This document shows, one piece after another, positions 60,616 through 64,000 of a stretch of DNA of 64,000 nucleotides (positions are counted from its first letter, which is position 1; each line of letters starts with the position of its first letter). The stretch spans positions 4,278,001 through 4,342,000 of the forward strand of contig NZ_CP109907.1 of assembly GCF_033097525.1 (NCBI RefSeq), in the 5' to 3' direction. The notes under the pieces were generated by a model that was given only the letters and a program-made list of their open reading frames with translations, was not told the DNA's origin and did not search any database. The position numbers and the translations under genes were made by a program. The stretch comes from Sphingobacterium sp. UGAL515B_05. GTDB lineage: Bacteria > Bacteroidota > Bacteroidia > Sphingobacteriales > Sphingobacteriaceae.

Positions 60616-61158
60616 ATGACCATAAATTTTAGAAATATAGACTATTTGAATAGTGGAAATGAAGTGCAGAAAAAAGCCTATCGGTTACTGATGGATTATC
60701 AGATTATTAACCGTCTTGAGGACTACAGTCCGATTGTGGTTGGTACGATACCGATTCAGATAGATGTTGATGGGAGTGATGTAGACATTATTCTTTGTGT
60801 AGATGATTTTGATGCGCTTGAAGAAAAGCTGTCTCTTAATTTTTCGCAGCATGCACATTTTCGGTTACAGCGGACTGCCGGTCATGTAATCGTGTGCAGC
60901 TTCTCGATTGAAGAGCAGCTTTTTGAAATTTATGCAACGGATAAAGCAACTGAAATTCAGAATGGATATTTACATATGCTTAAAGAGCATGAAATCATTC
61001 AATTGAGGGGTGAAGAATTCGCTGAGCAGGTCAGACAGCTCAAAAGGAGCGGGGTAAAAACTGAGCCTGCATTTTGTCAGCTATTGGGAATTGAAGGCGA
61101 TGCATATACAGAACTTCTAAAGTATAATCCAGCAGATAATTCGATAAACTATGAATGA
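60616..61158 (+). CDS. DUF4269 domain protein (nucleotidyltransferase-like)
   Basis: 180 residues from ATG at 60616 (frame open from 60475). The sequence MTINFRNIDYLNSGNEVQKK, VVGTIPIQIDVDGSDVDIIL, and IYATDKATEIQNGYLHMLKE matches DUF4269. G-T-I-P-...-D-V-D-G-S-D-V-D-I resembles the GS...DxD metal site of the polymerase-beta nucleotidyltransferase superfamily. It may modify a small molecule or RNA. It precedes the Crp/Fnr gene by 17 bp. Confidence 0.85.
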   Translation: MTINFRNIDYLNSGNEVQKKAYRLLMDYQIINRLEDYSPIVVGTIPIQIDVDGSDVDIILCVDDFDALEEKLSLNFSQHAHFRLQRTAGHVIVCSFSIEEQLFEIYATDKATEIQNGYLHMLKEHEIIQLRGEEFAEQVRQLKRSGVKTEPAFCQLLGIEGDAYTELLKYNPADNSINYE

Positions 61159-61175
61159 TTTTAATCTAAAATAGT

Positions 61176-61733
61176 ATGAATCCCCTAATTGAACAATTTA
61201 AAAAATATGGCTATCTCAACGAAACAATTGAGAAAGCGGTAGAAAATAGGACTCGTTATTTTTTTAAGAAAAAGGGTGAGCATTTTTTGAGGGAGGGGCA
61301 GCATTTATCAAGCTATTTTGTTTTGCGTACAGGACTGATTCGTGCTTATTTCTTTAAAAATGGACGTGAAATGAACAGTTGGTTTGGTGAGGAAAACCAG
61401 ATTTTTGGATCGATTTTGCCCGTTTATACTGAAAAGCCCTCTTTTGAAAATATTCAGTTTTTGGAAGACTCCGAGATCTATGCAATTTCTGTGGACGATT
61501 TGAATGAATTGTATCGGATTTATCCTGAACTAAATCTTATAGGCCGAAAGATTGCTGAGGAGGTTTGTATTATTCTTGAAGAACGGATTATGTCCCTGCA
61601 TACCGAATCTGCAGTAGAACGATATCAATCTCTCATCCGCCTACAGCCCAACTTGTTAAATAGAATTAATCTTGGCCATATTGCATCATATTTAGGAATT
61701 ACACAGGAAACGCTTAGCCGGATACGACGATAA
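61176..61733 (+). CDS. Crp/Fnr family transcriptional regulator (second copy)
   Basis: 185 residues, with beta roll YFFKKKGEHFLREGQHLSSY, FVLRTGLIRAYFFKNGREMN, WFGEENQIFGSI and HTH LGHIASYLGITQETLSRIRR. It resembles the regulator at 52.9 kb. It is upstream of the SugE-like exporter gene, separated by a TTGATATAAGTCAA box. No iron-sulfur cysteines, so it is not an Fnr-type oxygen sensor. Effector unknown. Confidence 0.9.
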   Translation: MNPLIEQFKKYGYLNETIEKAVENRTRYFFKKKGEHFLREGQHLSSYFVLRTGLIRAYFFKNGREMNSWFGEENQIFGSILPVYTEKPSFENIQFLEDSEIYAISVDDLNELYRIYPELNLIGRKIAEEVCIILEERIMSLHTESAVERYQSLIRLQPNLLNRINLGHIASYLGITQETLSRIRR

Positions 61734-61743
61734 GTACACGATT

Positions 61744-61757
61744 TTGATATAAGTCAA
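61744..61757 (+). promoter_or_regulatory. Crp/Fnr-type box upstream of sugE
   Basis: TTGATATAAGTCAA, 11 bp after the Crp/Fnr stop codon and 55 bp before the sugE start. One base different from the box at 52917-52930 when both are read toward the downstream gene. Confidence 0.6.
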
Positions 61758-61779
61758 AAAATGCCCCTTATATAGCGAT

Positions 61780-61787
61780 TATCTTTG
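61780..61787 (+). promoter_or_regulatory. Candidate -7 element of sugE
   Basis: TATCTTTG matches TAnnTTTG, 25 bp before the sugE ATG. The TTGATATAAGTCAA box lies just upstream, where a regulator could activate polymerase at a promoter without a good -33. Confidence 0.5.
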
Positions 61788-61811
61788 CTTTAGAAATTTA
61801 AACTATTGAAA

Positions 61812-62129
61812 ATGAATTGGATTGCATTGATTATTGCTGGCATTTTTGAAATTGGCTGGCCGCTCGGATTAAAAATGGCTCAACAGCCAGATTCCAATAA
61901 ATTTGGTTGGATTCTATTCGCTATTGTCTCCATGAGCATTAGTGGCGGATTATTATTTTATGCTCAAAAAACTATTCCTATAGGTACAGCATATGCCGTA
62001 TGGACAGGTTTAGGGGCAGTGGGCACATTAATGGTCGGAATCTTTTTTTTCGGAGATTCGGCCAATGTATTTAGACTCCTGTCTGCAACATTAATCGTCG
62101 CAGGAATCATTGGCTTAAAGATTTTTTAA
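61812..62129 (+). CDS. sugE: SMR family exporter, SugE/Gdx-type
   Basis: 105 residues, four TM helices. Start MNWIALIIAGIFEIGWPLGL carries the essential glutamate in TM1 (FEIGW), and GTAYAVWTGLGAVGTLMVGI is the SugE/Gdx signature, distinct from EmrE. Members export guanidinium or quaternary ammonium compounds. The frame is open 6 bp earlier from a TTG, but the ATG at 61812 fits better. It follows the second Crp/Fnr gene and is likely its target. Confidence 0.93.
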   Translation: MNWIALIIAGIFEIGWPLGLKMAQQPDSNKFGWILFAIVSMSISGGLLFYAQKTIPIGTAYAVWTGLGAVGTLMVGIFFFGDSANVFRLLSATLIVAGIIGLKIF

Positions 62130-62289
62130 AAATACAGGAAATGTTATTTATCTCAGTGTACATAAAAAAATAGAATGTGCGCTCAATTTTCTTCAATTGG
62201 ATTGTTAAAAATATATAAAATCTATTTTTTTTAGTCTAAACTCCTTAGAAGTGAGTATGTTGGGATGATTTTTGCTGCGCAATTAAATT

Positions 62290-62760
62290 ATGAGGCAAGA
62301 ACTAGCTGAAAAAATAGAATTGTATAGTAAAAGGTACGGCCTATTTATGCGACCGGAGTATATTAGCTTTGCTCGGGATACAACAAGGCTGTTGCTTCGC
62401 AACGAATGTCTCCGTGAAGGTGATATAAAAGCTTATCAAGATTATATTGCCTCACATTATCCCGAAGATCTTCCCTGGGAAATGAAACAATTTCAGGAAG
62501 CGACCAAAGCATTGGAGCGCATGAGTAAGGAGATGGCTATTGCATGGGTGAATACACATCGAATCAATATTTTTGAATCCGACATTTTTATCGATGATGA
62601 AGATTCAATTCTGCGCCCCATTCAATCAAAAGATGAAGACATGTTTCGCTATAATTTTAACGCCTTGGAAGAACTTATCTACAATCACCAAAGACCGGAC
62701 GACTTATTTCGGCGGAATAGAGATTGTTTTTGGATAGATACAAGAATTGACTGGCGGTAG
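62290..62760 (+). CDS. Hypothetical helical protein
   Basis: 156 residues, soluble, mostly helical and charged: MRQELAEKIELYSKRYGLFM, RPEYISFARDTTRLLLRNEC, then an acidic middle (ESDIFIDDEDSILRPI) and a basic end RPDDLFRRNRDCFWIDTR. No signal peptide and no family recognised. Single gene with its own terminator. Confidence 0.7.
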   Translation: MRQELAEKIELYSKRYGLFMRPEYISFARDTTRLLLRNECLREGDIKAYQDYIASHYPEDLPWEMKQFQEATKALERMSKEMAIAWVNTHRINIFESDIFIDDEDSILRPIQSKDEDMFRYNFNALEELIYNHQRPDDLFRRNRDCFWIDTRIDWR

Positions 62761-62784
62761 TTTACTGCTAATTGATGTGTTATT

Positions 62785-62834
62785 TCCCAAGAGCTATCTC
62801 GTCTCTGACGAATACCTCTTGGGACACTTTTTTA
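62785..62834 (+). terminator. Terminator after the hypothetical 156-residue gene
   Basis: TCCCAAGAG (62785-62793) / CTCTTGGGA (62816-62824), with an inner TCGT/ACGA stem, then CACTTTTTT. Located between convergent genes and close to both stops. Confidence 0.8.
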
Positions 62835-63293
62835 TTATTTGGATTCTACCACAAAAATTTCATTTTCTTGTCCAAGGATCACGGTAGGAAACTTTTTGTT
62901 GAAGTCAATCGCAATATCTCCTTTTCCCTTTTCACCGTCTCCGTTGGAATCCCAATCTAATGTTACGTAGTATTTTATGGGCTCAGCGTCACTGACTTTA
63001 GGCTGGATGCGCTTAAGGTGATTTTTAGGTAAATCGAGTTTGAGATCAAAAGGTATTTGGTTCGCTGTAAAACTCTTTTCCAGAATCATTGTAGCTGGTA
63101 CATCTGCTATCTGGGCCGAAACTGCATACAGACGAATCTTGCCCGTTGGATTTTTAACTGCAATAGCATTTGTTGATTGAATTTTTACGGAAAGACCAAT
63201 TGTATTCGTACTCATTTTTTTCGTATTTAATGTTGTTGAACAACTGCTTGCAGCGAGTGCTACAGCAAGTACTGATATTGTAAGTTTTAACAT
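62835..63293 (-). CDS. Lipoprotein, hypothetical
   Basis: About 152 residues from ATG at 63293; the frame is open to 63410 but the upstream part lies over the barrel gene and lacks signal features. Signal MLKLTISVLAVALAASSCST with lipobox SSCST, then a beta-rich domain (VPATMILEKSFTANQIPFDL, PIKYYVTLDWDSNGDGEKGK) resembling YbaY-type beta sandwiches. Cargo and role unknown. It follows the barrel gene by 55 bp on the same strand. Confidence 0.72.
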   Translation of the reverse strand: MLKLTISVLAVALAASSCSTTLNTKKMSTNTIGLSVKIQSTNAIAVKNPTGKIRLYAVSAQIADVPATMILEKSFTANQIPFDLKLDLPKNHLKRIQPKVSDAEPIKYYVTLDWDSNGDGEKGKGDIAIDFNKKFPTVILGQENEIFVVESK

Positions 63294-63348
63294 AATGATT
63301 TTTATTTGTATTGTTTTAACTGTTATTGAAGCACCAAGATTGAATAGT

Positions 63349-63909
63349 TTACAATTTGAAGGATATCCCGACATTTGCAATCCCGAGGTAGCCGAAACCA
63401 AATTCGCCATAGATACCTATTTTATTACCGTAACGAATGGCTATCGGCGTAAATTGATAGGATAGCGCACCGAAGCTCGCTCTATCTTCTTTTTGTCTAT
63501 TGTTAAATTTTGCATAGCCCAAACCTCCTTTTCCATATAGTTTAAGTTTAGTTTTATTCAAATAGCTATATTGCATATTCAAAAGTCCCCCAAAAACATT
63601 CCATTTTGAATCCCCAAGATCATCTTTGTAAGAAACCGTATTTTTACCATAAAATCCGTCGATGCCTATAGACAGTCTTTTGTCTAAATTACGTGAATAC
63701 CCGGCAGTAAATGTGCCAGTTCCGCTGGAATGTTCTACTTCTCGTCCGAGTAAACCCATAAATATTCCCTCGCCGAGCATTGTGCCGATCTCTTGGACCG
63801 GAACAAGTCCATAACCCACTCGAATTGCTGATTTTTTCTGCATGTTTTCTTGCCCATATCCTGCGAACGAAATCAAGGAGACTAGGACGATGAATATAAT
63901 TTTCTTCAT
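63349..63909 (-). CDS. Outer membrane beta-barrel protein
   Basis: 186 residues with a signal peptide (KKIIFIVLVSLISFAGYGQE) and about eight alternating beta strands: TGTFTAGYSRNLDKRLSIGI, WNVFGGLLNMQYSYLNKTKL, KLYGKGGLGYAKF and the terminal strand GYLGIANVGISFKL ending in a hydrophobic residue. Typical small Bacteroidota porin-like barrel of unknown function. It precedes the lipoprotein gene; the two could form a surface pair. Confidence 0.82.
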   Translation of the reverse strand: MKKIIFIVLVSLISFAGYGQENMQKKSAIRVGYGLVPVQEIGTMLGEGIFMGLLGREVEHSSGTGTFTAGYSRNLDKRLSIGIDGFYGKNTVSYKDDLGDSKWNVFGGLLNMQYSYLNKTKLKLYGKGGLGYAKFNNRQKEDRASFGALSYQFTPIAIRYGNKIGIYGEFGFGYLGIANVGISFKL

Positions 63910-64000
63910 TAATATAGTTAAGTCAGGATTTTATGTGACTTACTTTAGGTAACGTTTTTAAAATTTAATTAGCTATAAGTTATTTTATATGGTATTTTAT

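Noticed and set aside
1..64000. CRISPR arrays, tRNA or rRNA genes, riboswitches, origins
   Set aside because: Reading through the window by eye showed no regularly spaced repeats, cloverleaf patterns or rRNA-like blocks. A tool such as tRNAscan-SE or Infernal would be needed to exclude small RNAs firmly.

Overview
The window looks like chromosomal DNA of a Bacteroidota bacterium, most likely Sphingobacteriaceae (Sphingobacterium or a close relative). The evidence is the gene content (PorT-like outer membrane barrels, NodT/CusC-type lipoprotein outer membrane factors, DUF4822, DUF1349, DUF4269, LytTR two-component genes), the frequent lack of Shine-Dalgarno sequences, and promoter-like TAnnTTTG -7 elements. 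No rRNA, tRNA, CRISPR array or intact transposase was seen. Family names come from recognising motifs in the translated sequence; no database search was run.

Layout. 1-463: start of an RND adaptor that runs off the left edge. 0.7-5.7 kb: housekeeping block with AMP nucleosidase, clpX-clpP, a small HsdR-N nuclease-fold gene and divergent holA. 5.8-10.5 kb: tetR-tolC-emrA-emrB efflux operon with two palindromic operators over its promoter and a clear terminator. 10.8-18.4 kb: fatty acid hydroxylase/sterol desaturase, a GT4-flippase-GT4 glycolipid-like operon, a sphingomyelinase-like EEP hydrolase and a YbiT-type ABC-F protein. 18.5-21.5 kb: a decayed island with a broken tyrosine integrase, truncated secreted genes, tiny overlapping genes and gene fragments. 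21.5-27.5 kb: a secreted protein, nhaA, a DEAD-box helicase, a VOC protein and an EamA transporter.

27.5-43.2 kb: two complete tripartite RND pumps in tandem on the minus strand. The first (adaptor-permease-outer membrane factor) lies downstream of a LytS/LytTR two-component pair. The second lies downstream of its own TetR, and copies of a 13-bp palindrome sit before and inside that operon. 43.3-54.6 kb: GHKL ATPase, DinB protein, GNAT relic, an outer membrane barrel with a kinase-like N-terminal domain, LuxR-type regulator, DUF1349, methyltransferase, flavin disulfide oxidoreductase, a DUF418 gene broken by one stop codon, Crp/Fnr and HxlR regulators and a nitroreductase. 54.6-64 kb: a cAMP-phosphodiesterase-like metallo-hydrolase, a 5'-truncated TonB-receptor gene abutting an AT-rich three-gene surface cassette (lipoprotein, barrel, S41 peptidase), then a second Crp/Fnr gene, a SugE/Gdx exporter and two secreted proteins.

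The strongest theme is efflux: one MFS tripartite system, two RND tripartite systems, a third RND adaptor, an SMR exporter and an EamA transporter. Most have a local regulator, and several have readable operator palindromes. The points most worth a second look are the kinase-like Omp85-type protein, the near-identical TTGATnTAAGTCAA boxes that follow both Crp/Fnr genes, the AT-rich cassette beside the truncated receptor, and the decayed integrase island.
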